From Blepharisma japonicum (taxonomy: Eukaryota > Ciliophora > Heterotrichea > Heterotrichida > Blepharismidae): a stretch of DNA of 64,000 bases. The notes beneath the pieces are model-generated. The model was not told the origin of the DNA and did not search any database. It worked only from the letters and a program-made list of their open reading frames with translations. How positions within the stretch are numbered: position 1 is the first letter of the stretch; each line of letters begins with the position of its first letter. Location: contig CATKHK010000005.1 of the NCBI GenBank assembly GCA_949751835.1, positions 124,001 to 188,000 of the forward strand, read 5' to 3'. The position numbers and the translations under genes were made by a program. Shown here in pieces: positions 43,995 through 54,214 of this stretch.

Positions 43995-45110
43995 TTACCT
44001 ATTTAATGCTCTTTGAAGCGAACTCTGCAATTCTAAAATCTCTTGATCCAACGACGCGATTTCGTTTTGAAGCTCCCTTTCTTGATTAATTTCTCCTTCA
44101 TAGACGTCAGGAATAATTTCTTCATAAATTTCTTTCTTTGGGCTTTCTCTTGTAGTGTTTTTGGAGGATTTTGGAGTTAAAGTGGCTATGACCTCTTTAA
44201 GGTGTTCTATAAGTGAGCACTGTTCGGTCAAGGAGCACTGCAACACTTTGATGTGGTCATTTAGCATGTTTTTTTCTCTTGTTATGCTATCGATTTTCGC
44301 ATCTTTTTCTTCCAAAATTTTTTTGAGCTCTTCAGCCGATTTCACTTCTTTCATTTTTTCCCTTAAATTTTGGGTCTGCTCTTTCATTTTCTCTAGCGCG
44401 ATTCTATAGGTTTCAATGTTTTCTTCTTTTTTCTTTAAATTTTGGATTTCTCTACGAAGTTTTTGATTTTCCAGATCAATGTCAGCCGAAATGCTTGAAT
44501 CTCTTGAATCCTGTTCTAGTACTTTAATAGCTGATTCTACGCATTGAGTAATTTCCCACAAGTTTGATGAAAGTCCTTTTTTGGTTGGAGATAACAGCTC
44601 TATTTCTGCTATATAATCTGTCTGCTTTTGCAATAACTGGCTTACTATAGTCAAATGGCGCTTAGCAGTTGCTGTCTTATATGCTAAAACACTTTGAGTA
44701 TCACTGAGAGCGATTTGTAGCTTCGCAATAGAATTTTGTTCATCAATCGAATGTGTTTGATTTTGTAAGTTACTGAACTCTCGAGAACGATTTTGATCTT
44801 CTTCATGGAGCCTTTGGAGTGCGTGAATTTCGCTTTCATTTCTGTGAAGTGTTTGCTTTAGCTGAAAATTTTCATGTTGTAGAATAGCTATTTCTTGGGA
44901 ACTTTGGTTAAGTTTAGATTGAGCCTCTTTTAGTGCTTGCTTGGATTTTTTGAAATCTTCCATCTGCTCTTGTGAAATCAAAATTCCTCTGTCACTTTCG
45001 GCTCTTTTATTTAGGATGTTTACGAGGGTTTCTTCATCAGAGTCTTTTGACACACTTCTTCGTTTTTTGGCGCTTGTCGATCTCTTACGAGTTTTTGATG
45101 CTTTTTTCAT
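43995..45110 (-). CDS. Long coiled-coil protein, unrecognised
   Basis: 371 residues in one frame. A very basic N-terminus (KKASKTRKRSTSAKKRRS) could be a nuclear or microtubule-binding signal. From about residue 50 to the end it is almost continuous coiled coil (QALKEAQSKLNQSSQEIAI; NLKKKEENIETYRIALEKM; NEIASLDQEILELQSSLQ). Start ATG at 45110, stop TAA. Candidate roles: cytoskeletal, basal-body or cortical scaffold. It is divergent from the SFI1-like gene, with only 58 bases between the starts. Confidence 0.75.
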   Translation of the reverse strand: MKKASKTRKRSTSAKKRRSVSKDSDEETLVNILNKRAESDRGILISQEQMEDFKKSKQALKEAQSKLNQSSQEIAILQHENFQLKQTLHRNESEIHALQRLHEEDQNRSREFSNLQNQTHSIDEQNSIAKLQIALSDTQSVLAYKTATAKRHLTIVSQLLQKQTDYIAEIELLSPTKKGLSSNLWEITQCVESAIKVLEQDSRDSSISADIDLENQKLRREIQNLKKKEENIETYRIALEKMKEQTQNLREKMKEVKSAEELKKILEEKDAKIDSITREKNMLNDHIKVLQCSLTEQCSLIEHLKEVIATLTPKSSKNTTRESPKKEIYEEIIPDVYEGEINQERELQNEIASLDQEILELQSSLQRALNR

Positions 45111-45168
45111 AATTAAGGGATATTTATATGAAATTAGTAAACATTGATTTTTTATAATAATTAACAGA

Positions 45169-45576
45169 ATGAATAATAACCGTTTGATACTCGCACAAGT
45201 CTTTTTAAGGCTAAGACAAAGAGTTCAGGATAGGTAAAAATTAGTCAGAAAAAAAGCACAAGAACAGATTGCAAAAGCAACAAAACTTAGAGTAAAAAAA
45301 TCGTTCAAAAAGTTAGCAAATGCTGTATTTCTGTCCAAGAAGCAGCCTTTTAAACAGCTTTATTTGAAGTTGTGACATAATCAAATACTTTTAATCCAAG
45401 AAAAAATAAAGCAGGCTGCATCATTTTCTCAACGATATAAACAGAATCAGATTTTTCAACAGTGGAAGAATTCAATCAATAGTCAGCGTATAAGGAATGA
45501 AATTGCAAGCAATTATTATAAACAGCATCTACTAAGAAGGATTTTCTCTGACTTCAAAGGCCCCAACAGTAATTAA
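45169..45576 (+). CDS. Short SFI1-like (centrin-binding repeat) protein with one intron
   Basis: 130 residues after removing a 15-nt intron (45234-45248) and reading one TGA as Trp (LKLWHNQ). A standard six-frame view misses it because the intron introduces TAA and a TGA follows. The sequence is basic and helical, with repeated patterns of a hydrophobic/aromatic residue followed by Trp at a spacing of three (LYLKLW, IFQQWK) and Leu-rich spacers, resembling SFI1 centrin-binding repeats. SFI1-type proteins scaffold centrin at basal bodies and cortical fibres. Family assignment is by pattern only. ATG at 45169, TAA at 45574-45576. Confidence 0.6.
45234..45248 (+). other. 15-nt spliceosomal intron in the SFI1-like gene
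   Basis: GTAAAAATTAGTCAG. It contains an in-frame TAA. Removal joins VQDR to KKAQEQIAKA in a continuous basic helix. A is at position 10. Confidence 0.8.
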
Positions 45577-45991
45577 TGCAATTATAATTGGCTACCGTTA
45601 TAATGATAATAAATAAAAACATAAATCCTGGGTGTATATACTAATTTGCGTTATATGTCTGGCGAATTGCAACGAAATCAAATACAAAGGATATATTTTA
45701 TATGCAGTTTATAGGGCGATCTTGCTTGCATGAATTATTCTGGTATAGAATTTAGCCAAACGTTATATTTGATTTCTATTTTTTAAAAAACATATTATCC
45801 CATATAAAAATCTGCATAGCAGCTGCCTAAAAATTTATAAAAATAGTTCAATTCTCTTAATGAAAATAATTATTTCCCTCCCTTTTTTCTATTTATTTTC
45901 AGCATTGAAGCAATTTTAAATCTTTTTCAGCAGCCAAGCTCAAACTCAATAACTACCAATTACTAAGAATTACAATCACTTAATAAATATA
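45577..45991. other. Intergenic region (415 bp)
   Basis: Spacer between the convergent SFI1-like and WNK genes. AT-rich, nothing supported. Confidence 0.4.
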
Positions 45992-47089
45992 CTAAATCTC
46001 TATCAGTTTCACTTCCTGCTGGCTTCTCAAGCCAGACCTTACTTTACTATCGATAAGATGTGTAATTTGTGCAGTCAAAATCGGCAAAAACGACTTCCTA
46101 ATTTGAAATTCTTGGATCATTTCCAATGCAATTCCTTCCGGAGTATCTTTACTGAAAAAATACTCAAAAGTAATTGCTTGTGGGTCTTGCAAATAATTTG
46201 CAAGACTCATACTAATTGCCACCGACTGTACCACGCTATTTTCAACCAAAACTGGCTCCCTATCAATTTTCGACTCTGAGTTCAAAAAATCGCTTCTCAG
46301 TAACTCATCAGCTGTTGGACGTTCTTCAGCTGGGAGTAAACACTGCTTGATAAACTCCACAATTTGTGAGTCTTTAATTCTATGCAGCGCTTCAGGCGAC
46401 TTGTGGCTCATCACCTTTTTGAAAAGCTCAGCAGCATTTTGGCATTCTGAATAAGGATTTTGCATTGTGCACATTTCAAGTACGCACATACCAAATGAGT
46501 AGATGTCAACGCCAGGCCCGTACCTGTCCTCGTACATCTCAGGGGCCATGAAGCTTGGAGTTCCTTTAAAGCTTCGCTGGGAGGTTGATAAAGCTGTTGA
46601 TAGCCCGAGGTCGCCTATTTTGACGTTCCCGGTTGTGGAGTCTAGGAAAATGTTTTCACATTTGATGTCTCGGTGGACAATTGGAGGGTTTTGAGTATGT
46701 AAGTAGCTTAAGCCTTCTAAAATACCCTTGCACCAGTTTTTAATCACACGGCGTCGTGGTGAACGAATTTTTTTCATGTAGGATTTCAAGGAACCACCGG
46801 TACAGAGATCGGTGATAAAAATGCACTGGCCTGAAGCAACCCAGGCACCTCGACATTTTAAGATGTTGGGGTGGTCTAGCATTTTGATTAGGGTGATTTC
46901 TTCGGTAAGGAGCTTGCGGCGTTTTTCACTGATCGCGTATAAGTTGACAGCGTTTCAGGCAACTTCGCTGCCACGCTCGAGATCGTAGGCTTTGTAGACT
47001 TTCTTTTGGGCACCGCAGCCAAGCTCTTCTTTATCCCTTATGAATCTACCTTTAGGTGATCTTTCCACTACTATGATGTCACAATCCAT
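45992..47089 (-). CDS. WNK-family Ser/Thr protein kinase
   Basis: 365 residues from ATG 47089, with TGA at 46955-46957 read as Trp. That Trp falls in the beta-3 strand (SEVA-W-N), where other kinases have the ATP-binding Lys. This Lys-less strand with VAWN is the hallmark of WNK (With No Lysine) kinases. Other motifs: HRDIKCENIFLD, KIGDLGLST (DLG), FKGTPSFMAPEMYE, YGPGVDIYSFGMC. The replacement lysine of WNKs should lie in the glycine loop; the sequence there is GCGAQKKVY, with candidate Lys residues. A C-terminal region of about 90 residues is less conserved. WNKs sense chloride/osmolarity and act through SPAK/OSR1-type kinases. An upstream ATG at 47215 would add a hydrophobic 42-residue extension that looks spurious. 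Confidence 0.88.
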
Positions 47090-47396
47090 TGGCGATGAAA
47101 TAATAAAATTAAACAAATTATTTGGATTCAACAATATGCCTAGAATATTGAGGATAAGGTAGTGCAAAAGATATTTTCTTAGCAAATATGATTGCAAAAT
47201 AGAAATGCCCTCCATCCATATTTGTAATAGAAAACAATTAATTTAGACAAACTTGTTACTGAAATTAAAGTAAATCGCCCTAGAAGTGTTTCTTTAGTTT
47301 GTGGGAAAAAATAAGAATGTAATAGCATTCAAAGAGGAGAATTTATTCTTTTTTAATGATTTAACCCTAATTAAATAAATTAATATTACTTCACAT
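47090..47396. other. Intergenic region (307 bp)
   Basis: AT-rich spacer upstream of the WNK start. The codons 47215-47090 are open in the kinase frame but give a hydrophobic AT-driven peptide, so I treat them as non-coding. Confidence 0.45.
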
Positions 47397-50081
47397 CTAC
47401 CTTATTGCATAGAGCCAGATATGAGCAATTGCATCATTTGCTATATTTTGATATTCAATGGTTTCTTTTTCTATTTGCTTCGTTTGGTTTTGCATAGGCT
47501 CGTTTTTATTTCTGTCTAAAAATTCAATTGCATTTTTAATTATTTTCGAATGATGGGTTTTAACTATTTTCTCGCTTTCTTCAGCCTCTTTTACCAAGTC
47601 TGGATTATTTAGAAGAATATTTTTAAGTTTCTGGAGCTCCTCTATAAATGCGACAGTGTTCTCCTGCAATTTAAAAAGAATGTGAATGAATTCAAGGAAG
47701 ACTTGACTTGGTCATTTATATATAATGCTTTCTTCAAAGGAGTCACTTTGAGGATTATTACTATTCTCACTTGTTTGAGTTTTTTTGGTCAATTCGTATG
47801 CTTTGTTAAAATCTTGAAGGGCTTCTATTTCTTGATTAAGATTACTGAGAAGGCAAGCCCGATAGCAGAGATATAGAGGATCATCAGGATTGAGTTCAAT
47901 TGCTTTGCTATATCACTCAATTGCTTCGATTTTTCTGTCTAAATTATATAGAGTTTTGGCTTTTTTAAAGTAATAACTAGCTTGAAAAGAGTCGAGCTTA
48001 ATTGCTGTGTCATAGCACTCCACAGCTTCAATTTTTCTATCCAATTCATAAAGAGTATTGCCTTTTCCAAAGTAAAGACTGCCTCATAAATGATCGAGAT
48101 TGATTGCTTTGTCATAGCACTCTAAAGCTTCAAGATTTCTACCCAAGTCATAAAGAGTATTACCTTTGAAATAGTAAGGGATAGCATAGTTAGGGCTGAG
48201 TATGATTGATTCGTTAAAAGAATCTATAGCTTCAATATTTCTACCTAAATTGTGCAAAGCATAGCCTTTTTTATACTGAACCTCATATATTTTTATATGG
48301 TTATTGATTTTAATGGCCTCGCTATAGCACTCTATTGCTTCAAGGTTTCTGCCTAAACCACACAGAGCATCTCCTTTATATACATAGTATAAGTCTATAT
48401 CATACGGATTGAGCTCAATTGCTTTGTTATAGAACTCTATAGCTTCAAGATTTCTGCCCAAATCTACCAAAGCTTTTGCTTTAATTCGATAAGCGATTTT
48501 ATCTTTAGGATTGAGTTCGATTCTATTATTTTGGCATTCTATCATTTCTAGATTGCATCCTATATCCAGTAGACTATATCCATTATTAATGTAAGCTGCA
48601 GCATGATCAGGATCAAGTTTAAAGGTTTGATCGTAGCACTCTATTGCTTGGAGCTTAGAGCCGATTTTTCCAATAGCCACATGCTTATCATAATAAGCAA
48701 TCTCAAAAAGAGCCTTTTTATCTAAATCAAATTTGTAGTACATCCTTTTATATGATCATAACATAAATGAGATATATATTTTCCTTTTATTATATGACCA
48801 ATAAGTTTGATCAGGATCCATGCTAATAGTTGATTTTGCTATTGATTGTCAAGCATACTCATCTTCAGCACCACTTTCATATATTAATCCATTATTACAG
48901 CATTCAATCAAATAGAGTCTCTCTTTTGCATTTGCAAGTACCTTACCTTTTTCTCGTCCAAACTCATAAGAAATTATAGAGAAAGAGTTAAGATCAATTG
49001 AATATATCAAAAGATTTGTATTTTCATATCCAGAAATTATAATATTCCCATTGAATAATATGCTATAGCACAAGCGATCAGATCATGGCATTGGAGCCAA
49101 ATCAATTAATCTATTGTGATCCAAATCAAATCTACGAGAATAATCTCAAATATAATCTTTATATTCTGCTCCAAAGCAATAAACATTTCTGTTATAATAA
49201 GTAGATGATGATCTGAAGCAAAGCGATCCAGATGGCGCTACTCTAATTCTATTATTTTTGCTGATTATCAATACATTATCTGATCTATAACCATTACAAA
49301 ATAATTCACAATTTGGAAGATGAGCAATGCGCGCATCGGAGGTAAATTTACCAGGGATTTTAAGTTCTTTCTTCTCTTCTCTTTCGCTTTCAGTGTCATA
49401 AATGAATAAATTAAGTCCATCAGTAAGATAAAGAGATGTCATCTGACTGTAATCATTGGTATATTCTTGATAAGCTTGGTTAAGTTGTGGATCAAAAGCA
49501 TGATTTTCATATGATGAGCAAGTTTTCCTAAAATCTTCCTCCATATCTGGGTTATTATTGGCTTGGCTTAGAATTGCAGATCTTTTAGCTTTTAACTGGA
49601 TCATTGCTCAAAATGACTTAATGCTGTTATATGGTTTTGAATTCTCTGGAGCCATTCCTATTGCTCTTCCAGCATTAGAGTCAGGCTGTAAGCTTAAAGA
49701 GCTTAAAAGTGAGTTTTGTTCTTGCTTCGAAGTTTGAGAAAATTCTTTTGTTACATCATTTATTTCTTCTATCTCATTATCCAATTTTCTTAAGGTTTCT
49801 TCAATACTAATTTTGGAGTTATAAAGATTTTGTCTAAAAGAAGCCAAGATGATCTTCTTCAGTTTTTCTTTCTTGTACCTTTCCTTTTCAAGAAATTCAA
49901 GAGCATTATCATTAGTTCATTCACGAGGGTCCAAAAGAATAGAATCAAAGGAATGAGTTCTATTGGGCAATTTGAGATGAGCTTCAAGATGGAATTCACA
50001 TCAGTAAGTCTCAGAAGACAAGCATGAGCATACATACTGAACTTCGAGTTCACAGTCTTTTATAAAACAATGGCCTAACAT
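47397..50081 (-). CDS. Cys-module + propeller-like + TPR repeat protein
   Basis: 894 residues in one frame across many TGA codons read as Trp (for example 48084, 48849, 49146 and 49605). Order: an N-terminal Cys/His module (MLGHC..., then C-x-C, then CEFHLEAH), coiled-coil (about 70-140), a region with repeated propeller-like blades (LYLTDGLNLFIYDTE; NVYCFGAEYKDYIWDYS; MPWSDRLCYSILFNG) that looks kelch-like, then about nine TPR units built on RNLEAIECYxKAIxLNP, and a helical C-terminus. The same Cys/His module begins the Rab pseudogene 7 kb away. The architecture suggests an adaptor: a zinc-like N-terminal module for binding or ubiquitin-type function with protein-interaction repeats behind it. 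It is missed in pieces by a standard-code reading. ATG at 50081, stop TAG. Confidence 0.82.
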
Positions 50082-50695
50082 ATTAAATTTCAATCATTTT
50101 AAAATTTATATTATTATCTAATAATAAGATTAAATTTCTATTATCTATAAGAAAATTAAAATTATATATTTGATCTTAAACTTATTTATAGCTTGATACT
50201 TAGCATATAACCAAGTAGTGAGATACATTTATAGATTTTATCTTTTCTTTAATAAATAATAACTAATACAGTAAGATTGCCAATAAAATAAAAGAGGCAA
50301 ACAAGAGTAGGCTAGTTCAAAATAAAGATGATGGAGAATGCTAATTAGGCGCAAAGAAAGCCCTAAAGCTATCCAGTTGCTAAAACTACTCAAAGTTCAT
50401 CTGGAGTAAGAATATTTGGAACAATTTAGACCCGCTCACTAATAATTATTGGAAGAAATAACAAGCCATGCTATTCTGAAACGGATTTATATTATAAATA
50501 AAATCTCATTATAGATCAATAATATTAAAGTTTCCTTAAGATTATGTATGATTCATTATTATATCTATTTGAGAACATATATTAATTAAACAATATTAGA
50601 TAGCAAAGCTATTTAGACTTCTTACAAAAGAGAAAATAGGATACAAGAAATATTGAACAAAAAGCAAGTGAGTTATGCAATAAGCATATAAACTG
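50082..50695. other. Intergenic region (614 bp) with possible coding relic
   Basis: Between the starts/ends of two minus-strand genes. Around 50335-50500 on the plus strand, a mix of charged codons (MLIRRKESPKAIQLLKLL...) is interrupted by TAA and TAG in every frame. It may be an old gene fragment; not callable. Confidence 0.35.
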
Positions 50696-51718
50696 TTAAA
50701 TAATGTTTAAAGGATTCTTACATTGTTTGCATGTTTGTATTTTATCCCCAAAGCATTTTTTACAAAGATCGCAATTATGGTGCTGAGGGAGATATCTTAA
50801 TATCCTTGCTATTGGATGGGAATTTTTACATTTGCACTTTCTCGAGGTATCATGAGAAAACTTTTCGTTTAAATAATAAACGATTGATTTTTTTTGAGCA
50901 TCTTTCATTGGTTTATCTGGATGATCTACACATTTGCTATCTCTAATTTGCTTTACTGCACAAAATTCGCATTTAACGCAGTCACATCATAATCTAAATA
51001 CTTTATCTGGATTCGGACAATTGCATTGATTTATGTCAATAAACCTCTGGGCCATTGATAATTCAAATTTAGATAGTTGTTGAAAACATAAATCTTTTCT
51101 CATTTCTGAAACAAAGCATCCACAAGAAAATATTTGCTTTCTAGGCAAATTAAAAGGTTCTATATTTCTGGAGTTTCGTATCATTATTTCAAAAGTCTCA
51201 ATCCTATCGTAATAAGGATAGAGGATTTCATAATCAGGTTTATTAAAAGTAAAATAAACATAAAAATCAGAGTTTCCATATATTGAGATTCTTCCTTCAA
51301 AATTAAATAGAACAAGCGAAACACCAATTTGATTAGCAAATTCCACAAATAAACTACTTATTCTTTTCCTCTCTCGAGATTGCAGATTTCAATCTTGGTT
51401 AATTAATCTAGCAAAATCTTGATTTTTAGTCATATTATCAAATTCATTGCAGTCTCTATCATGAATCACTTTCGATAATTTTTTGAAATAGTTTCCACTT
51501 CAATTTCCTTGAATCTTCGAAAGCCTTGAATCAAGAGATCCCTCAGAATAATAGAACATCATGTATTCCAGATATCCCATCATTAGTCCAGGAAATAAAT
51601 ACCTAATTTTTCTTCTCATATAAATCATTTGTGCATTTTGGCTGCTTGCATAAGGCTCTTCATGTATATCTATACACTCTCTTTCGTCTATATTATCTGA
51701 CATTTTTATAAGAATCAT
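50696..51718 (-). CDS. Cysteine-rich protein with RING-like C-terminus
   Basis: 340 residues, joined across in-frame TGA codons (51500, about 51395 and 50987) read as Trp. The N-terminal and middle parts look like a globular alpha/beta domain (FANQIGVSLVLFNFEG-; SIYGNSDFYVYFTFN-; YDRIETFEIM), reminiscent of OTU-type folds, but I cannot confirm that. The C-terminal 100 residues carry CDCVKCEFC, then CKCKNSHP..., then HHNCDLCKKCFGD and TCKQCKNPL, a RING-like spacing of Cys/His pairs. If it is a RING, an E3 ubiquitin ligase role is likely. The ATG at 51718 is used; 51703 (MSDNIDERE) is an equally good start. Stop TAA. Confidence 0.62.
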
Positions 51719-51737
51719 AGTTTTAAATTAAAGTCAT

Positions 51738-52622
51738 TTAATGATAAAAATCCAAGCGAAACCCTAGCTTATAATCGTGAAAGCGATTTGCAGCTATTTC
51801 TTTTGTATCAATTTCAGATCCTAAGCTGAATCTTAAAGATTTACTCAATTGCTTTGACATTGCCAGTGCTAATTTTCCTTCAGTATTCAGCTTAGCTTTC
51901 AACAAAGTATCGTCACTGTACTTATAATCTCCTCCAAACTCAATGCTTGTTTCTCCTCCCCTTGCTTTGGTAATAACTTTTGATCCAAAATGAGCCAAAG
52001 GACTCAATTTTTGATAGTAAGAAAACTCAATATTTCCAAGTGCAAGCTCTTCAGCATTTGTCCCTATATGCTTTAAGACTATTTTTGAGTGTTTTCTGAA
52101 AAACCATAAGGCTAGATTATATCCTGTCAGCTTTTGAGAGACAAGATCAAATTTCCCATCAAAACCAATCCCATATTGAGGTTTGCCTAGAGTAAGGTTT
52201 CCTTTTAATTGGAGAGGGTTTTCAACAAAGGTCAGTTTGGCTTTGGCATTTGGGTTTGAAAACTCAATGGTTGCGCTTGGCTCAGTGTTTTGAATCCCTT
52301 TTACTTGAGAAGTTTTCCATTCAGCTTTAAGCTTGGTATTTTCAATGATTGATTTAGGCGTCATTTCATAAATAAAGTGGGATAAACCGTCTGTACGAAG
52401 TTTAGATTTCAAAGACATATTGTTTTTACGAAGCTGAAGCCAAGTTGATGCCAGAATTGGAGCAAGTGCATTTGGGTGTTTAGCTGAAGCTCTAGTGTGG
52501 AAGGTATAGTCATTTTGAACTAAATTGAGATTTATTAGTCCAAAACTGCTAAAACAATAGTGGGTTTTGAGTAAATCTTCTTGCTTCTTGGTAAGACCAT
52601 TATAATTCTCAAGTTTCACCAT
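51738..52622 (-). CDS. Mitochondrial outer-membrane porin (VDAC)
   Basis: 294 residues, near the usual 280-290. Alternating polar/hydrophobic strands run throughout, as expected for a 19-strand beta barrel. Recognisable segments: a glycine-rich strand (PQYGIGFDGKFDL), the later ARGGETSIEFGGDYKYSDDT and the C-terminal strand FHDYKLGFRLDFYH, matching the eukaryotic porin signature region. VDAC carries ATP, ADP and other metabolites across the mitochondrial outer membrane. No cleavable presequence, as expected. It starts at ATG 52622, no TGA, stop TAA; the RING-like gene begins 20 bases beyond its end. Confidence 0.85.
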   Translation of the reverse strand: MVKLENYNGLTKKQEDLLKTHYCFSSFGLINLNLVQNDYTFHTRASAKHPNALAPILASTWLQLRKNNMSLKSKLRTDGLSHFIYEMTPKSIIENTKLKAEWKTSQVKGIQNTEPSATIEFSNPNAKAKLTFVENPLQLKGNLTLGKPQYGIGFDGKFDLVSQKLTGYNLALWFFRKHSKIVLKHIGTNAEELALGNIEFSYYQKLSPLAHFGSKVITKARGGETSIEFGGDYKYSDDTLLKAKLNTEGKLALAMSKQLSKSLRFSLGSEIDTKEIAANRFHDYKLGFRLDFYH

Positions 52623-52808
52623 TATTTTATTGGTAAATAGATCTGTGTTTTATTTTGTATCTATATATTATTGATATGCTAATATACTTTATTAATTACT
52701 CTTAAGAAAAAGCTATTAAAATTTCATTGTACAAGGCTAGTTTTATAAAATAATAATTGCGGCAATATCATATTTTAAATTTAGCAAAACAAATATAATT
52801 TTTCCATT

Positions 52809-53225
52809 ATGGTAAGTATCACAGACAAACTAATCAGCATCAAATTTATAGCATGCATCAGTCAGCTGTTTCTAACTATCGTCGTTGCATATGTAAGGGC
52901 AGAAATTTTGAGGTCAAATTATGATGAAGATGGAGACAACTATAGTAATGCAAATACATCTCTTGTTGTATGTGTTGTTCTATCATTTATATGCTTAGTA
53001 TTCGAAATCTTGGTCCTATTATCAGGCCTCGCACTCTTTTATGACAAAATCAACGTTTTTGAAGTTCTCTTACACTCTCTTGGCACTCTATTTATAGCAT
53101 GGTTTATCCTTGACAAATGAAATCCTTACATATTTTGGGTGATCTGGGGATTCCTAGCTTTGATCCCATTTTTATTAGAAGTTCTAATCGTTATATCCAG
53201 TCGAAAGCTATTTAAAGTAACCTAA
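52809..53225 (+). CDS. TMEM107: TMEM107-like transition-zone membrane protein
   Basis: 138 residues; TGA at 53118-53120 is read as Trp and adds the last transmembrane segment. There are four predicted membrane helices at about residues 12-30, 50-72, 80-98 and 108-127, with a polar loop after the first (SNYDEDGDNY), matching TMEM107 in length and topology. TMEM107 belongs to the MKS complex of the ciliary transition zone, controlling protein entry to cilia. The order of motifs (LVVCVVLSFICLVFEILVLL, then WNPYIFWVIWGFLAL) follows the family. Ends with RKLFKVT and TAA. It diverges from VDAC with 186 bases between starts. Confidence 0.72.
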
Positions 53226-53298
53226 CTTATCTCTGAAACTTTATAATTCAAATTGTTTATTTCTCAATAGCCATTTCCCTATTTATGATTTTTTCTAA

Positions 53299-54201
53299 AT
53301 GTCTTTACGAAATCCCAAATACACCCGAAGTGTTTCCCAAGACGGCAGCTTTAACTCTAGTAAAAGCAGCATCTCGTCCTCAATAAATTCCAATTCAAGT
53401 ATATTTGGCCAACTCCCCAGAGGCTTAAAAGGTGAAACAAACGTTGAATGGAAAAAAGCGAAGGAATGTTACATCTGCCAAAAAAAATTCAACCACACAA
53501 CCAGACGACGGCACCACTGCAGATTTTGTGGAAACTCCATATGTGAGGAACATGGCATCAAAAGGCGAACTAAAGATGAGCAAAAAAGACTGCGCATATG
53601 TGATAACTGTGATAGAGAACTGATCAGAAATGAAATCCAATCTGAAATTGAAGGGGAAATATCAAGATTGCAGACTGAGGTGCAGAATGCAAGAGAACTT
53701 AATGAAAAATTGTATAAAGATCACTATGAAAAAACATCGAGGGTAGGGCAACTTGAGATGGAGTTGTCAAAAGCGGAAAGAAGCCAAAAACAAAAAGAGC
53801 AACTTTTGCAGGATAGATTGAATGATGAGCAAATTAAAGCTGAAAAAACGAGAAAAGCTATTGAGGATATCAGAAATGAGCTTGATAATGCAGGGAAGTC
53901 AGAAACTGATATGAATCAAAAATGTGCAGAGGCTGAAGCGCAGTTGGAGAGTCTTAAAGGCGAAGCTGAGAATTTGAGGAATCGAAAAAATGATTTGGAA
54001 ACACAAATAATGACATTGACAAGTAAGCTGAAAGAGAGCTACCCATTAGATCACGTCAGACCGATAGTTTGTGATAGATGCTTGAATAAGCTTAACCAAG
54101 TGTATAGGCCAATGCTATCTAATGGACAAGTTGCTATAGAAAGCACGAATGACTCCAAACAAAGTGTAAACAATTCACAGGTCTTAAATCCAGATAATTA
54201 A
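53299..54201 (+). CDS. FYVE zinc-finger and coiled-coil protein
   Basis: 300 residues. A FYVE domain at about residues 55-112: CYICQKKFNHTTRRRHHCR and CGNSICEEHG, then RICDNCDREL. The RRHHCR motif binds phosphatidylinositol 3-phosphate. A WxxD start motif is not obvious, so it belongs to the atypical group, but all eight zinc ligands appear present. A long coiled coil follows (about 115-245; EISRLQTEVQNARELNEKLY, then EDIRNELDNAGKSETDMNQ), and a late CDRCLNKLNQVY region. Likely an early-endosome tether or effector. ATG at 53299, TAA at 54199; the SmE gene starts 13 bases later. Confidence 0.85.
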   Translation: MSLRNPKYTRSVSQDGSFNSSKSSISSSINSNSSIFGQLPRGLKGETNVEWKKAKECYICQKKFNHTTRRRHHCRFCGNSICEEHGIKRRTKDEQKRLRICDNCDRELIRNEIQSEIEGEISRLQTEVQNARELNEKLYKDHYEKTSRVGQLEMELSKAERSQKQKEQLLQDRLNDEQIKAEKTRKAIEDIRNELDNAGKSETDMNQKCAEAEAQLESLKGEAENLRNRKNDLETQIMTLTSKLKESYPLDHVRPIVCDRCLNKLNQVYRPMLSNGQVAIESTNDSKQSVNNSQVLNPDN

Positions 54202-54214
54202 ATAATTTTCTTAA

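Noticed and set aside
47090-47215. 42-residue N-terminal extension of the WNK kinase
   Set aside because: Hydrophobic and AT-driven; the ATG at 47089 begins the charged sequence that leads directly into the kinase domain.
50335-50500. Possible gene relic on the plus strand in the 614-bp spacer
   Set aside because: Every frame has TAA or TAG within 25 codons, and candidate introns are the wrong length (24 bases).
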